From: Pseudomonas wenzhouensis
GTDB lineage: Bacteria > Pseudomonadota > Gammaproteobacteria > Pseudomonadales > Pseudomonadaceae
Assembly (NCBI RefSeq): GCF_021029445.1
Contig: NZ_CP072610.1
Coordinates: 3,968,001 to 4,032,000, forward strand
Direction: 5' to 3'
Length of the DNA: 64,000 bases
The translations under genes and the position numbers were made by a program. The notes below the pieces were generated by a model. It did not search any database. It had not been told where the DNA came from and saw only the letters and a list, made by a program, of their open reading frames with translations. Below, piece after piece: positions 38,116 to 49,676 of this stretch (position 1 is its first letter; each line of letters starts with the position of its first letter).

Positions 38116-39105
38116 ATGCGCCTTCATTCACTAGCACTGCTCGGTTTCTGCCTGCTCTCCTGTTCCGTGGCCTGGGCCGAGGAGCCGACCGAGAATGCGC
38201 CGGCTGATAGCGCCGACGCCCCCGCAGCGAGCGAACGCCCGCTGTTGCCCGAACGCAGCGTCAGCGAGGCGCAGACGCTGGAGCACCGTCTGGACAAACG
38301 TGAACAGCAGATGCTGCAGGCCGGCGCCGAAAGTTTTCTCGCCCTGTGGCTGCCTGCCAATGTCGGCGAACCCAATGGAGCAGTGATCCTGCTGCCCGGC
38401 GATGTGGAAAACGCCGATGGCGCTGCAGCTATCGGCCCGCTGCGGCGCAAACTGCCCGACGCCGGCTGGCACAGCCTGAGCCTGACCCTGCCAGACCCGG
38501 ACGGTGACCCGCTGCCTCCACGCACAGCTGCCACAGCAACAGTGACATCACCAGACGACAGCACCGCTACCGAGAGCCCTCCTGCCGACGAAAGCGCGCC
38601 CGAAACGACCGTAGACGAGGCTACACAACCAGCCGACAGCGGCACGATCAGCCCAGAGCAAAGGCGTCTGGCGCATGCCGAGCGGGTCATGGCACGCATC
38701 GATGCCGCCATCGCCTTCGCCAACCAGCAGCAGGCCAAGGCAATCGTCCTGCTCGGTCATGGCAGTGGCGCTTACTGGGCCGCGCGCTACCTGAACGAAC
38801 GCCAGCCGGACAACGTGAAGAACCTGCTGATGGTGGCGGCCGAACTGCCGACCGGCTTCGACCCGCCACTGGATGAACTGGTTGCACAACTGCCCACGGC
38901 AACCGGCGACTTCTTCTACAAGGATCAAGCCACTGACCGCACGGCCGCACTCAAGCGCCTGCAGGCCAGCAAGCGGGCCAAACTGCCCAACTACATTCAG
39001 GTAGCGATGAAAGCTCTGCCGGGCAATCTGAACGTGCAGCACGAACAACTCTACCGCCGCCTGCGGGGCTGGCTAGAAAAGCATGCCAACGCCACCGGCA
39101 GCTAG
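38116..39105 (+). CDS. DUF3530 family exported protein
   Basis: A protein of 329 residues with a Sec signal (MRLHSLALLGFCLLSCSVAWA). The N-terminal part is a partial alpha/beta-hydrolase-like fold (GAVILLPGD). A low-complexity Thr/Ala/Pro/Asp insert lies at about 140-180, and then comes the block AIVLLGHGSGAYWAARYL, with a GHGSG nucleophile-elbow-like motif. The remaining catalytic residues are not obvious. It has a ribosome site AGGAG. It is divergent from the sensor kinase gene; the 113-base gap should hold both promoters. Confidence 0.78.
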   Translation: MRLHSLALLGFCLLSCSVAWAEEPTENAPADSADAPAASERPLLPERSVSEAQTLEHRLDKREQQMLQAGAESFLALWLPANVGEPNGAVILLPGDVENADGAAAIGPLRRKLPDAGWHSLSLTLPDPDGDPLPPRTAATATVTSPDDSTATESPPADESAPETTVDEATQPADSGTISPEQRRLAHAERVMARIDAAIAFANQQQAKAIVLLGHGSGAYWAARYLNERQPDNVKNLLMVAAELPTGFDPPLDELVAQLPTATGDFFYKDQATDRTAALKRLQASKRAKLPNYIQVAMKALPGNLNVQHEQLYRRLRGWLEKHANATGS

Positions 39106-39107
39106 CC

Positions 39108-39869
39108 CTAGCGGATACCCCGGCGCTGACGAATCAACGCATAGGCCTGATGCAGTTGACGCGTGGTGTCGGTCGCTTCACGAATACGCTCAGGCGAAGC
39201 GCCAGAGCCGGCCAGTTTGTCCGGGTGATGGCGGCTCAGCAGACGCCGGTAGGCGCGCTTGATCTGCTCGGGCTCACTGCCTTCATTGACGCCCAGCAGC
39301 CGCAGCGCCTCCTGGTAACTGCCGCCCGCCGGCGTCGGTTGCTGGCTACGGCGCGGCGCATACTCTGCACTGAGGCTCTCCAGGCGCTCGCTGTCCCAAC
39401 CGAGCCACTTGCCCCAGAGCCGAATCAACTCATGCTCGCCGGGCGACACCTGCCCATCGACCCAGGCCATGCGCCAGCAGGCGCGCAACAGCGCATCGCC
39501 GCGCTGGCGCTGGCGCTGCAGTGGCGCACGCAGGTTGTCACGCCCGGTCTTGCCCCGAGCAAACGCCTCGATGGCGCGGCGCTGAGCTGCAGCGTCCAGC
39601 CCAAGTCGCTGCATTTCCGAGCGCGCCTGCTGGATATGACTCTGCACCACCCGACCATCACTCTTGGCCAGACGCCCCAGCATCAGAAACAACAAATCGT
39701 CATCCGTGGGTGCCGCACGACCGCCCAGACGCTCACGCAGATTATCCCAGCCCTGCAGGCGCAGACGGCGATCCAGCACCTGCCCGAGCAGACCGCCCAG
39801 CAGAGCACCCGGGATGCTGGCCAGGGCGAGCCCAGCCGCAGCACCGAGCAGTGTTGCCGGCCAGAGCAC
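39108..39869 (-). CDS. djlA: DjlA-like membrane-anchored DnaJ protein (TerB + J domain)
   Basis: A protein of 253 residues. A glycine-rich transmembrane segment at the N-terminus (about 4-32) is followed by a TerB-like helical domain (about 50-160) and a C-terminal J domain (about 185-253) with the HPD motif in RHHPDKL. It is a DnaK co-chaperone at the inner membrane in the DjlA family. The GTG start follows the murU stop with no gap, so it is translationally coupled. Confidence 0.85.
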   Translation of the reverse strand: MLWPATLLGAAAGLALASIPGALLGGLLGQVLDRRLRLQGWDNLRERLGGRAAPTDDDLLFLMLGRLAKSDGRVVQSHIQQARSEMQRLGLDAAAQRRAIEAFARGKTGRDNLRAPLQRQRQRGDALLRACWRMAWVDGQVSPGEHELIRLWGKWLGWDSERLESLSAEYAPRRSQQPTPAGGSYQEALRLLGVNEGSEPEQIKRAYRRLLSRHHPDKLAGSGASPERIREATDTTRQLHQAYALIRQRRGIR

Positions 39870-41563
<1,694 letters not shown>

Positions 41564-41687
41564 CAAGGGGTCTCCGACGGCGCTAGCCGTTGCGCGGGTC
41601 ATGCTTTATTATCCAGCATCTTTTTCAGCCCATCGAGAGGCGTGCGGCCCCTGGGCCGATAGCGCGCAGGAAGCCCGGACTAACAAG

Positions 41688-44513
41688 ATGGCAGTAAAAT
41701 ACCCCGCGTTCCGCAAGAAATTTCCGCTGCTGGTTACCGGCAGCCTTCTGGCCTTACAGCCCGCGTTCAGCCTACAGGCCTTCGCTGCTGAGCAATACAA
41801 TTGCCAGGCTTCGCCTACGGGCGGCTGGGCTTGCGCGCCGAAATCGGCGGCCAGCGCCCTGCCACCGCGCCCGGTGCACAGCCGTGATGCTGTCAGCAGC
41901 AGCGGCTCGAGCAGCGAGGCCAGCACCAGGCAGGAAGCAGCACCAGTGCTGGTCACCGAGAGCAAGGGCCGCGCCCTCGCCTCGCGCAGCCCTGACTACA
42001 GCCATCTGGACTGGGTCCCGCGCGAGAAGCTGACAGCAGCGCAACTGGCCGAAGCCGGCCCCTACTGCGCAGGCGCCTATGTCGAGCCGCTGCGTCCAGG
42101 CATGGATGACACCACGCCGCTGGACGAGTCGCCGATGTATGTATCGGCCAAGGCGTCGCGCTTCGAGCAGGAAAAACAGATCGCCACCCTCGCTGGTGAC
42201 GTCGTTTTGCGCCAGTCCGGTATGCAGGTCGAGGCCGACGAAGCCAGCCTGCACCAGACGGAAAACCGTGGCGAGCTGGTCGGCAATGTGCGTTTGCGTG
42301 ACAGCGGTATGCTGGTAGTCGGTGACCGTGCCGAACTGCAACTGGATAACGGCGAAGCCCGCATCGACAATGCCGAATACGTCCTGCACCAGGCTCACGT
42401 GCGCGGCAGCGCGCTCTACGCCAAGCGCGAAGAGACGGCCATCATCCGCCTCAAGGATGGCACCTATACCCGTTGCGAACCGGGTGACAATGCCTGGCAC
42501 CTGAAGGGTAATAACGTCACGCTGAACCCGGCGACCGGCTTCGGCACCGCGACCAACGTGACGCTGCGGGTCAAGGACATTCCGGTGTTCTACACCCCAT
42601 ATATCTACTTCCCGATCGATGATCGTCGCCAGTCCGGCTTCCTGCCGCCGAGCTTCGGTACGTCGAGCAGCAACGGCCTCTCGCTGCAAACACCGTACTA
42701 CTTCAACCTGGCGCCAAACTACGACGCCACACTGTATCCGACCTACATGGCCAAGCGCGGCATGTTGATGGAAGGTGAATTCCGCTACCTGACCGAAAGC
42801 AGCGAAGGCCAGGTCGGCGGCGCGTGGTTGAACGACAGCGAAGACGAACGCAAACTGCAGTCCGAGTACGAAGACCAGCGCTGGATGTACAGCTGGCAGC
42901 ACAAGCAGGGCCTCAACTCGCGCCTGCTCGCCGAAGTCGACTACACCGATATCAGCGATCCGTACTATTTCCAGGATCTCGATACCGATCTGGGCATCGA
43001 CAAGCAAACCTACGTCGACCAGCGTGGCACGCTGACCTATCGCGGCAACAGCTACACCGCCCGCCTGAATGTGCATGCATACGAGTTGGCCAACATCACG
43101 GATGTAACGCCATACAATCGCCTGCCGCAGATCACCCTGGACGGCAAGCTGCCGTTCAATCCGGGCGGTCTGGACTTCACCTATGGCACCGAGTACGTGC
43201 GGTTTGATCGTAACCTGCGCTCTGGCTTTTTCACTGACAAAGATGGGGTAACCGGCCGACCTCAAGACCTCTGGTACGACGAACGTCTGACCGGATTGGA
43301 CCGTGCGGACGGCGAACGTCTGCACTTGGAGCCTGGCGTTGCTCTGCCACTGAACTGGAACTGGGGTTTCATCAAGCCTCAGGTCAAGTACTTGCAGACT
43401 CAGTACCAGATTGATCTGGACGGGCAAGGTAGGGATGACATCGCTAGCGCTACGAATGCCGCTAACGACCCAAATCGCCAATGGTTCGGCGTCGACTACA
43501 AGGGCTCGCCCAACCGCGGTGTCGGCCTGTTCAGCGTCGACAGCGGCCTGTACTTCGACCGCAACACCCAGCTGTTCGGCAAGGATTTCCGCCAGACCTT
43601 GGAGCCACGCGCGTTCTACCTGTACGTACCGGAAGAAGACCAGAGCGATATCCCAATCTTCGATACAGGCGAGCCAACCTTCAGTTACGCCTCGCTGTGG
43701 CGCGAGAACCGCTTCAGCGGCAAGGATCGTATCGGCGACGAGAACAAGTTGTCGCTGGGCGTGACCAGCCGCTGGATCGAGCCGAACGGCTTCGAGCGCC
43801 AACGCTTCAGCATCGGTCAGGCCTTCTACTTCGAAGACCGCAAGGTTCAACTGCCGGGTATTGACTACCGCGCCCGCCAGGAAGCTACCGCCGACGTTTC
43901 GCCTTATGCGCTGGAGTATCTGTATCGTTTCAATCGCGACTGGCGCTTCGCCTCGACCTTCAACTGGGATCCGGATCAGCACGCCACCCGCTCGGGCAGC
44001 GCGATGTTCCATTACCAGCCGGAAGCTAATCCGAACAAAGTGATCAACTTCGGCTATCGCTATCGTAACGACACCGTGCGCTATGACCGCGACAGCGGTA
44101 CCTGGACCACCAACCCGGACTACGGCAACCCAACAATCAACGGTCAGCCGAACCCCAACTACATCAAGAACTACTACAAGATCGACCAGCATGACTTCTC
44201 CGTCATCTGGCCGCTGGCACCACAGTGGAGCCTGATCTCGCGCTGGCAGTACGACTACGGCCGCAATCGCACCCTGGAAGCCTTCGGCGGTTTCGAGTAC
44301 GACAGCTGCTGCTGGAAGCTGCGCCTGATCAACCGTTACTGGATCGATTACGACGAAGTCAGCCTCGACCCATCGCGCAACGACGAGCCGGATCGCGGCA
44401 TCTTCCTGCAGATCGTCCTCAAGGGCCTCGGTGGCGTTGTGGGCAACAAGGTGGAAACTTTCCTCGACCAAGGCATTCAAGGTTACCGTGAACGTGAAGA
44501 CCAAGCTTTCTGA
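41688..44513 (+). CDS. lptD: LPS-assembly protein LptD
   Basis: Outer-membrane beta-barrel that inserts LPS, working with LptE and the LptA bridge. It is 941 residues. A signal peptide ends near AFA-AEQ, then there is an extended Cys-containing N-terminal region, an OstA jellyroll domain at about 150-270 ([16 protein letters not shown] onward) and the barrel to the end. The adjacent Cys pair in YDSCCWKL near the C-terminus and the early cysteines (QYNCQAS, GGWACAP) are the disulphide positions of the family. The ATG at 41688 begins the signal peptide. surA overlaps its 3' end. Confidence 0.96.
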   Translation: MAVKYPAFRKKFPLLVTGSLLALQPAFSLQAFAAEQYNCQASPTGGWACAPKSAASALPPRPVHSRDAVSSSGSSSEASTRQEAAPVLVTESKGRALASRSPDYSHLDWVPREKLTAAQLAEAGPYCAGAYVEPLRPGMDDTTPLDESPMYVSAKASRFEQEKQIATLAGDVVLRQSGMQVEADEASLHQTENRGELVGNVRLRDSGMLVVGDRAELQLDNGEARIDNAEYVLHQAHVRGSALYAKREETAIIRLKDGTYTRCEPGDNAWHLKGNNVTLNPATGFGTATNVTLRVKDIPVFYTPYIYFPIDDRRQSGFLPPSFGTSSSNGLSLQTPYYFNLAPNYDATLYPTYMAKRGMLMEGEFRYLTESSEGQVGGAWLNDSEDERKLQSEYEDQRWMYSWQHKQGLNSRLLAEVDYTDISDPYYFQDLDTDLGIDKQTYVDQRGTLTYRGNSYTARLNVHAYELANITDVTPYNRLPQITLDGKLPFNPGGLDFTYGTEYVRFDRNLRSGFFTDKDGVTGRPQDLWYDERLTGLDRADGERLHLEPGVALPLNWNWGFIKPQVKYLQTQYQIDLDGQGRDDIASATNAANDPNRQWFGVDYKGSPNRGVGLFSVDSGLYFDRNTQLFGKDFRQTLEPRAFYLYVPEEDQSDIPIFDTGEPTFSYASLWRENRFSGKDRIGDENKLSLGVTSRWIEPNGFERQRFSIGQAFYFEDRKVQLPGIDYRARQEATADVSPYALEYLYRFNRDWRFASTFNWDPDQHATRSGSAMFHYQPEANPNKVINFGYRYRNDTVRYDRDSGTWTTNPDYGNPTINGQPNPNYIKNYYKIDQHDFSVIWPLAPQWSLISRWQYDYGRNRTLEAFGGFEYDSCCWKLRLINRYWIDYDEVSLDPSRNDEPDRGIFLQIVLKGLGGVVGNKVETFLDQGIQGYREREDQAF

Positions 44514-45786
44514 TCGCCTGCGCCCCATGCTGTTGGGCGCAGCACTGCTGGCGGCAACGGCTCAGGCCCAGGTTCGCCCACTGGATCGCGTCGTGGCCAT
44601 CGTCGACAACGACGTGGTCATGCAGAGCCAGCTCGACGCTCGCCTGCGTGAAGTGCAACAGACCATCGACAAGCGCGGTGGCGCCCTGCCACCCGAGAGC
44701 GTGCTCAGCCAGCAGGTGCTCGAGCGCCTGATCATCGAGAACATCCAGTTGCAGATCGGTGATCGCTCCGGCATCCGCATCACCGATGAAGAGCTGAACC
44801 AGGCCATGGGCACCATCGCCCAGCGTAACGGCATGAGCCTGGAGCAGTTCCGTGAAGCGCTGGCCCGTGATGGCCTGTCCTACGCCGATGCCCGCGACCA
44901 GGTGCGCCGCGAGATGATCATCAGCCGCGTGCGTCAGCGCCGCGTGGCCGAACGCATCCAGGTCACCGATCAGGAAGTGCAGAACTTCCTCGCCTCCGAC
45001 CTGGGCAAGATGCAGCTGTCGGAAGAGTTCCGTCTGGCCAACATCCTGATTCCGGTATCCGAAGGCGCATCCTCCAGCGAAATCCAGGCGGCTGACCGCC
45101 AGGCGCAGGAGCTATACCAGCAATTGCAACAGGGCGCGGACTTCGCGCAACTGGCAATTGCCCGCTCCGCCAGTGAAACCGCGCTGGAAGGCGGTGAAAT
45201 GGGCTGGCGCAAGGCCGGTCAACTGCCACCACCGTTCGACAGCATGATCAGCCAGCTCAATCCGGGCGAAGTCACTGAGCCGGTGCGCACGCCGGGCGGT
45301 TTCATCATCCTCAAGCTGATCGAAAAACGCGGCGGCGATACCCAGGTGCGCGACGAAGTGCATGTGCGCCACATTCTGATCAAGCCCAGCGAAATCCGCA
45401 GCGAAGAAGAAACCCGTCGCCTGGTCGAGCGCCTGTATCAGCGCATCGTCGCCGGCGAAGATTTTGCCGAGCTGGCGAAGAGCTTCTCGGAAGATCCGGG
45501 TTCTGCACTCAATGGCGGCGACCTGAACTGGATCGATCCCGAGGCGCTGGTACCCGAATTCCGCGAAGTGATGAACAACACCGCCAGCGGCGAGCTGTCC
45601 AAGCCGTTCAAGAGCCAGTACGGCTGGCACGTGCTGCAAGTCATGGGCCGCCGCGCTACCGATAACAGCGCTCAGTTCCGCGAGCAACAGGCTGCCAATC
45701 TGCTGCGTAATCGCAAGTACGATGAAGAATTGCAGGCCTGGCTGCGCCAGATCCGCGATGAAGCCTACGTCGAAACCAAGCTGTAA
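44488..45786 (+). CDS. surA: Periplasmic chaperone/peptidyl-prolyl isomerase SurA
   Basis: Chaperone for outer-membrane proteins, 432 residues. A signal peptide ends near ATAQAQ, the N-terminal chaperone domain is at about 22-170, and two parvulin domains are at about 175-275 and 285-390 ([11 protein letters not shown] marks the second). The start is a GTG at 44488 with AAGG at good spacing; a second GTG at 44494 is possible. Both lie inside the end of lptD, its best-known client gene, giving lptD-surA coupling. Confidence 0.95.
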   Translation: MNVKTKLSDRLRPMLLGAALLAATAQAQVRPLDRVVAIVDNDVVMQSQLDARLREVQQTIDKRGGALPPESVLSQQVLERLIIENIQLQIGDRSGIRITDEELNQAMGTIAQRNGMSLEQFREALARDGLSYADARDQVRREMIISRVRQRRVAERIQVTDQEVQNFLASDLGKMQLSEEFRLANILIPVSEGASSSEIQAADRQAQELYQQLQQGADFAQLAIARSASETALEGGEMGWRKAGQLPPPFDSMISQLNPGEVTEPVRTPGGFIILKLIEKRGGDTQVRDEVHVRHILIKPSEIRSEEETRRLVERLYQRIVAGEDFAELAKSFSEDPGSALNGGDLNWIDPEALVPEFREVMNNTASGELSKPFKSQYGWHVLQVMGRRATDNSAQFREQQAANLLRNRKYDEELQAWLRQIRDEAYVETKL

Positions 45787-45802
45787 GAGCGGTTTCGAAC
45801 CG

Positions 45803-45829
45803 AAAGCCCGGCCTAGCGCCGGGCTTTTT
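45803..45829 (+). terminator. Terminator after surA
   Basis: A 10-bp stem AAAGCCCGGC / GCCGGGCTTT with loop CTAGC, then further T's, 17 bases after the surA stop. pdxA follows, so read-through or a new promoter is needed. Confidence 0.85.
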
Positions 45830-45882
45830 CGTTATTGGCCCGGCAGCGTAAACTGACGCCCCAGCCCGCACAGAGAGCGACC

Positions 45883-46875
45883 ATGACTGCGCAGCCCTGC
45901 TTTGCCCTCACGCCTGGCGAGCCCGCCGGTATCGGCCCCGACCTCTGCCTGCTACTAGCCCGCCAGGCCCAACCCGCGCCTCTGGTCGCCATTGCCAGTC
46001 AACAATTGCTGGCTGAGCGCGCCACCCTGCTGGGGCTGAATATCGATTTGCTGGAGGTCGGCCCGCAGCAGTGGCCCACCCACCCTGCCGCTGCAGGGGC
46101 GCTGTATGTGTGGGATACACCGCTGGCAGCTCCGACAAGCCCCGGCGAGCTGAACCCCGCCAACGCTGCCTATGTGTTGCAGACCCTCACCCGCGCCGGC
46201 CAGGGCTGCCTGGACGGCACCTTCGCCGGGATGATCACGGCGCCCGTGCACAAGGGCGTGATCAACGAAGCGGGCATCCCCTTCTCCGGCCATACCGAGT
46301 TTCTCGCCGAGCTGACCCACACCGAGCAGGTGGTGATGATGCTGGCGACTCATGGTCTGCGCGTGGCCCTGGTGACCACGCACTTGCCGCTTAAGGATGT
46401 CGCCGCCGCCATCACCGTCGAGCGTCTGGAGCGCGTCACGCGCATCCTCCATGCAGACCTGCAAAGCAAGTTCGGCATCGCCCAGCCGCGCATCCTTGTG
46501 TGCGGGCTCAACCCCCATGCTGGCGAAGGCGGGCACTTGGGACGTGAGGAAATCGAGATCATCGAGCCCACCTTGCAGCGTCTGCGCAGCGAAGGCATGC
46601 ATCTGATCGGCCCGCTGCCGGCCGATACCCTGTTCACTCCCAAACATCTTGAACAGGCCGATGCCGTGCTGGCCATGTACCACGACCAGGGTTTACCGGT
46701 ACTCAAGTTCAAGGGCTTCGGCGCTGCCTTGAATGTCACCCTGGGCCTGCCGATCATCCGCACCTCGGTCGATCACGGCACCGCGCTGGATCTGGCCGGC
46801 ACCGGCAAGGTCGATACCGGTAGCCTGCAAGTGGCGCTGGAAACGGCTTATCAAATGGCGACGGTCTCACGTTGA
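45883..46875 (+). CDS. pdxA: 4-hydroxythreonine-4-phosphate dehydrogenase
   Basis: Pyridoxal phosphate synthesis, NAD-dependent oxidation of 4-phosphohydroxy-L-threonine. It is 330 residues with [12 protein letters not shown] at the N-terminus, the metal-binding His block [11 protein letters not shown], and [13 protein letters not shown] and [16 protein letters not shown] further on. It is in the conserved lptD-surA-pdxA-rsmA-apaG-apaH string. Confidence 0.96.
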   Translation: MTAQPCFALTPGEPAGIGPDLCLLLARQAQPAPLVAIASQQLLAERATLLGLNIDLLEVGPQQWPTHPAAAGALYVWDTPLAAPTSPGELNPANAAYVLQTLTRAGQGCLDGTFAGMITAPVHKGVINEAGIPFSGHTEFLAELTHTEQVVMMLATHGLRVALVTTHLPLKDVAAAITVERLERVTRILHADLQSKFGIAQPRILVCGLNPHAGEGGHLGREEIEIIEPTLQRLRSEGMHLIGPLPADTLFTPKHLEQADAVLAMYHDQGLPVLKFKGFGAALNVTLGLPIIRTSVDHGTALDLAGTGKVDTGSLQVALETAYQMATVSR

Positions 46876-46993
46876 GGGCACAAGTCGTCCGGCATGGATG
46901 CCGGAGACAACCTCACCTGATAAGCTTCGCATCTTTATCTTTTCGCTTTACGCTCTCGCATGACGCTTGCAGCTTGAAGCCTGGAGCTGCTCC

Positions 46994-47803
46994 ATGTCCG
47001 AATACCAACACCGCGCGCGCAAGCGCTTCGGCCAGAACTTCCTGCACGATGCCGGCGTCATCGACCGTATCCTGCGCGCCATTCGCGCCAAGGAAGACGA
47101 ACGCCTGCTGGAAATCGGCCCAGGCCAGGGTGCCATTACCGAGGGTTTGCTCGGCAGCGGTGCGCAGCTCGACGTGATCGAGCTCGACCTCGACCTGATC
47201 CCCATCCTGCAGAACAAGTTCGGCGACAATCCGCGCTTTCGCCTGAACCAGGGCGACGCGCTGAAATTCGACTTCGCCCGCCTCGAAGCGCCGCCGCGCA
47301 GCCTGCGCGTTGTCGGCAACCTGCCGTACAACATCTCCACGCCGCTGATTTTCCACCTGCTGGACAACGCGCCGCTGATTCGCGACATGCACTTCATGCT
47401 GCAGAAGGAAGTGGTCGAGCGCATGGCCGCCGGCCCAGGCGGTGGCGATTGGGGCCGCCTGTCGATCATGGTGCAGTACCACTGCCGCGTGGAGCACCTG
47501 TTCAATGTCGGCCCTGGTGCCTTCAACCCGCCGCCCAAGGTGGACTCGGCCATCGTCCGCCTGGTGCCGCATGAAACCCTGCCGCATCCGGCCAAGGATC
47601 ATCGCCTGCTCGAACGCGTGGTGCGTGAGGCCTTCAACCAGCGCCGCAAGACCCTGCGCAACACGCTCAAGCAGCTGCTGCCCGCCGAGGCCATCGAGGC
47701 TGCCGGTGTCGATGGCAGCCTGCGCCCCGAACAGCTGGATCTGGCTGCCTTCGTTCGTCTGGCCGACCAGTTGGCCCTGCAGCCCTCGGTTGCGGCGGAC
47801 TAA
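46994..47803 (+). CDS. rsmA: 16S rRNA A1518/A1519 dimethyltransferase
   Basis: KsgA-type methylase of 269 residues. The SAM-binding motif is [14 protein letters not shown] and the catalytic motif IV NLPYNIS. The ATG at 46994 gives the usual start [17 protein letters not shown]; nine further codons are open upstream. It is followed by apaG after 29 bases. Confidence 0.96.
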   Translation: MSEYQHRARKRFGQNFLHDAGVIDRILRAIRAKEDERLLEIGPGQGAITEGLLGSGAQLDVIELDLDLIPILQNKFGDNPRFRLNQGDALKFDFARLEAPPRSLRVVGNLPYNISTPLIFHLLDNAPLIRDMHFMLQKEVVERMAAGPGGGDWGRLSIMVQYHCRVEHLFNVGPGAFNPPPKVDSAIVRLVPHETLPHPAKDHRLLERVVREAFNQRRKTLRNTLKQLLPAEAIEAAGVDGSLRPEQLDLAAFVRLADQLALQPSVAAD

Positions 47804-47832
47804 ACTGCATTCACGCCCAACGGATTCATCGC

Positions 47833-48213
47833 ATGTCCGACCCTCGCTATCAGATCGACGTCAGCGTCACCACCCGCTACCTGGCTGCGCAATCGCAACC
47901 GGAGCAGAACCGCTACGCGTTCTCCTACACCATCACGATCGTCAACAACGGCGAGCTACCGGCGCAACTGCTGTCGCGTCACTGGATCATCACCGACGGC
48001 GATGGCCGCGTGCAGGAAGTCCGCGGCGCCGGGGTGATCGGCCAGCAACCGCATATCGACCCCGGCGCCAGCCACACCTACAGCAGCGGTACGGTCATGG
48101 CCACTCAGGTCGGCACCATGCAGGGCAGTTACCAGATGCTCGCCGAGGACGGCAAACGCTTCGATGCGACCATCGCGCCGTTCCGCCTGGCTGTGCCGGG
48201 GGCACTTCACTGA
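47833..48213 (+). CDS. apaG: ApaG protein (DUF525)
   Basis: A protein of 126 residues with a fibronectin-III-like beta fold and the blocks [19 protein letters not shown] and [11 protein letters not shown]. The function is unsettled; it is linked with cobalt/magnesium effects through its operon. It shares the TGATG overlap with apaH. Confidence 0.95.
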   Translation: MSDPRYQIDVSVTTRYLAAQSQPEQNRYAFSYTITIVNNGELPAQLLSRHWIITDGDGRVQEVRGAGVIGQQPHIDPGASHTYSSGTVMATQVGTMQGSYQMLAEDGKRFDATIAPFRLAVPGALH

Positions 48214-49031
48214 TGGCGGTGTATGCCGTCGGCGACCTGCAAGGTTGCCTGAAACCGCTCAAGTGCCTGCTCGAACAGGTGGCCTTCGATCCGGCGCACG
48301 ACCAGCTGTGGCTGGTCGGCGATCTGGTCAACCGCGGCCCGCAGTCGCTGGAAACCCTGCGTTTTGTCTACTCCATCCGCCAGGCGGTCACCTTTGTGCT
48401 GGGCAACCACGACCTGCACCTGCTGGCCGTCGCACACAATATCGAGCGCCTGAAGAAGGGCGACACCCTGCGCGAGATTCTCGACGCGCCGGATCGCAAC
48501 GACCTGCTCGACTGGCTGCGCCTGCAAAAGCTGGTGCACCACGACGCCGAACGTAAGGTAACTCTGGTACATGCCGGCATCCCGCCGCAGTGGACACTGA
48601 GCAAGGCACTGCGCCGTGCTGCCGAGGTCGAAGAGGCGCTGCGTGACGACGCCCGTCTGCCACTGTTTCTCGACGGCATGTATGGCAACGAGCCGGCCAA
48701 GTGGAACAAGGAGCTGCATGGCGTCACCCGCCTGCGGGTGATCACCAATTATTTCACCCGTATGCGCTTCTGCACCGCAGACGGCACGCTGGATCTGAAG
48801 ACCAAGGAAGGCGTGGGCAGCGCACCGCCCGGCTTCGCGCCCTGGTTCAGCCACCCGCAGCGCAAGATGCGCGGCGAGAAAATCATCTTCGGCCACTGGG
48901 CAGCACTGGAAGGCCATTGCACCGAGCCCGGCCTCTACGCACTGGACACCGGCTGCGTCTGGGGCGGCGCGATGACCCTGCTCGATGTCGACAGTGGCGC
49001 CCTGCATCGCTGCACCTGCCCCAAGGCATAA
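48213..49031 (+). CDS. apaH: Bis(5'-nucleosyl)-tetraphosphatase, symmetrical
   Basis: Cleaves Ap4A to two ADP, and in enterobacteria also removes Np4 caps from RNA. It is 272 residues with metallophosphatase motifs YAVGDLQGC (here Gln in place of the usual His), [19 protein letters not shown] and VHAGIPPQW. It starts 2 bases before the end of apaG's stop codon. Confidence 0.95.
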   Translation: MAVYAVGDLQGCLKPLKCLLEQVAFDPAHDQLWLVGDLVNRGPQSLETLRFVYSIRQAVTFVLGNHDLHLLAVAHNIERLKKGDTLREILDAPDRNDLLDWLRLQKLVHHDAERKVTLVHAGIPPQWTLSKALRRAAEVEEALRDDARLPLFLDGMYGNEPAKWNKELHGVTRLRVITNYFTRMRFCTADGTLDLKTKEGVGSAPPGFAPWFSHPQRKMRGEKIIFGHWAALEGHCTEPGLYALDTGCVWGGAMTLLDVDSGALHRCTCPKA

Positions 49032-49063
49032 GCCTGGCCTTCATCCGGTAAAGGTTCCTGAAC

Positions 49064-49393
49064 ATGAGCGAATTCAAACGCATCTCCCCGCAACAGGCAC
49101 AAGAACTGCGTGCACAGGGCGCTGTGGTGGTCGACATTCGTGACCCACACAGCTTCGCCAATGGCCACATCAGCGGCTCACGCCATCTGGACAACCACTC
49201 ACTGCATGACTTCATCAGCCACGCCGACCTCGACGCACCGCTGATCGTCTCCTGCTACCACGGCAACTCCAGCCAGGGCGCTGCCGCTTATCTGGCAGGC
49301 CAGGGTTTCTCCGAGGTGTACAGCCTCGATGGCGGCTTCGAGCTGTGGCGCGCCACCTACCCGGGCGAGACGGCGCAAAGCGCCGAAGAATAA
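49064..49393 (+). CDS. glpE: Thiosulfate sulfurtransferase GlpE (single-domain rhodanese)
   Basis: A rhodanese of 109 residues with the persulfide-forming Cys64 in the active-site loop CYHGNSSQG. It transfers sulfur from thiosulfate to cyanide or other acceptors. It lies 32 bases after apaH. A GC hairpin CGGCAGGCC / GGCCTGCCG at 49405-49433 follows its stop. Confidence 0.93.
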   Translation: MSEFKRISPQQAQELRAQGAVVVDIRDPHSFANGHISGSRHLDNHSLHDFISHADLDAPLIVSCYHGNSSQGAAAYLAGQGFSEVYSLDGGFELWRATYPGETAQSAEE

Positions 49394-49676
49394 ATTTCTT
49401 CACACGGCAGGCCGCGCCCGCCCTGGCCTGCCGCCACTTCCCGACGCACGGTAACATCCCGTTATCGTTGTTGTGCCCTTGACGCGCTGCAGAACGAACT
49501 ATTCTCTTACTCAGGCCATCCCACTGAAGGTAGAGCCGGCCAACCGGCATCGGGCCATCGGTAACGACTTTTGGGTTTTGGGGGATTGTTCCCGACTTCT
49601 TCAGAGCCGGCGCCACCCAGCACCTGCACGCACGACCGATCCCGAGCCAGCTTTCAGCATCGAGCGAGGTGAAGTC

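Noticed and set aside
41772..44528. A 918-codon open frame antisense to lptD
   Set aside because: Shadow of lptD codon bias. The lptD product has a signal peptide and conserved cysteines; the antisense product is Val/Ala/Gln rich without recognisable domains.
46889..46906. Small palindrome CCGGCATGGATGCCGG between pdxA and rsmA
   Set aside because: A short stem without a T-run inside a likely operon; too weak to call a terminator.
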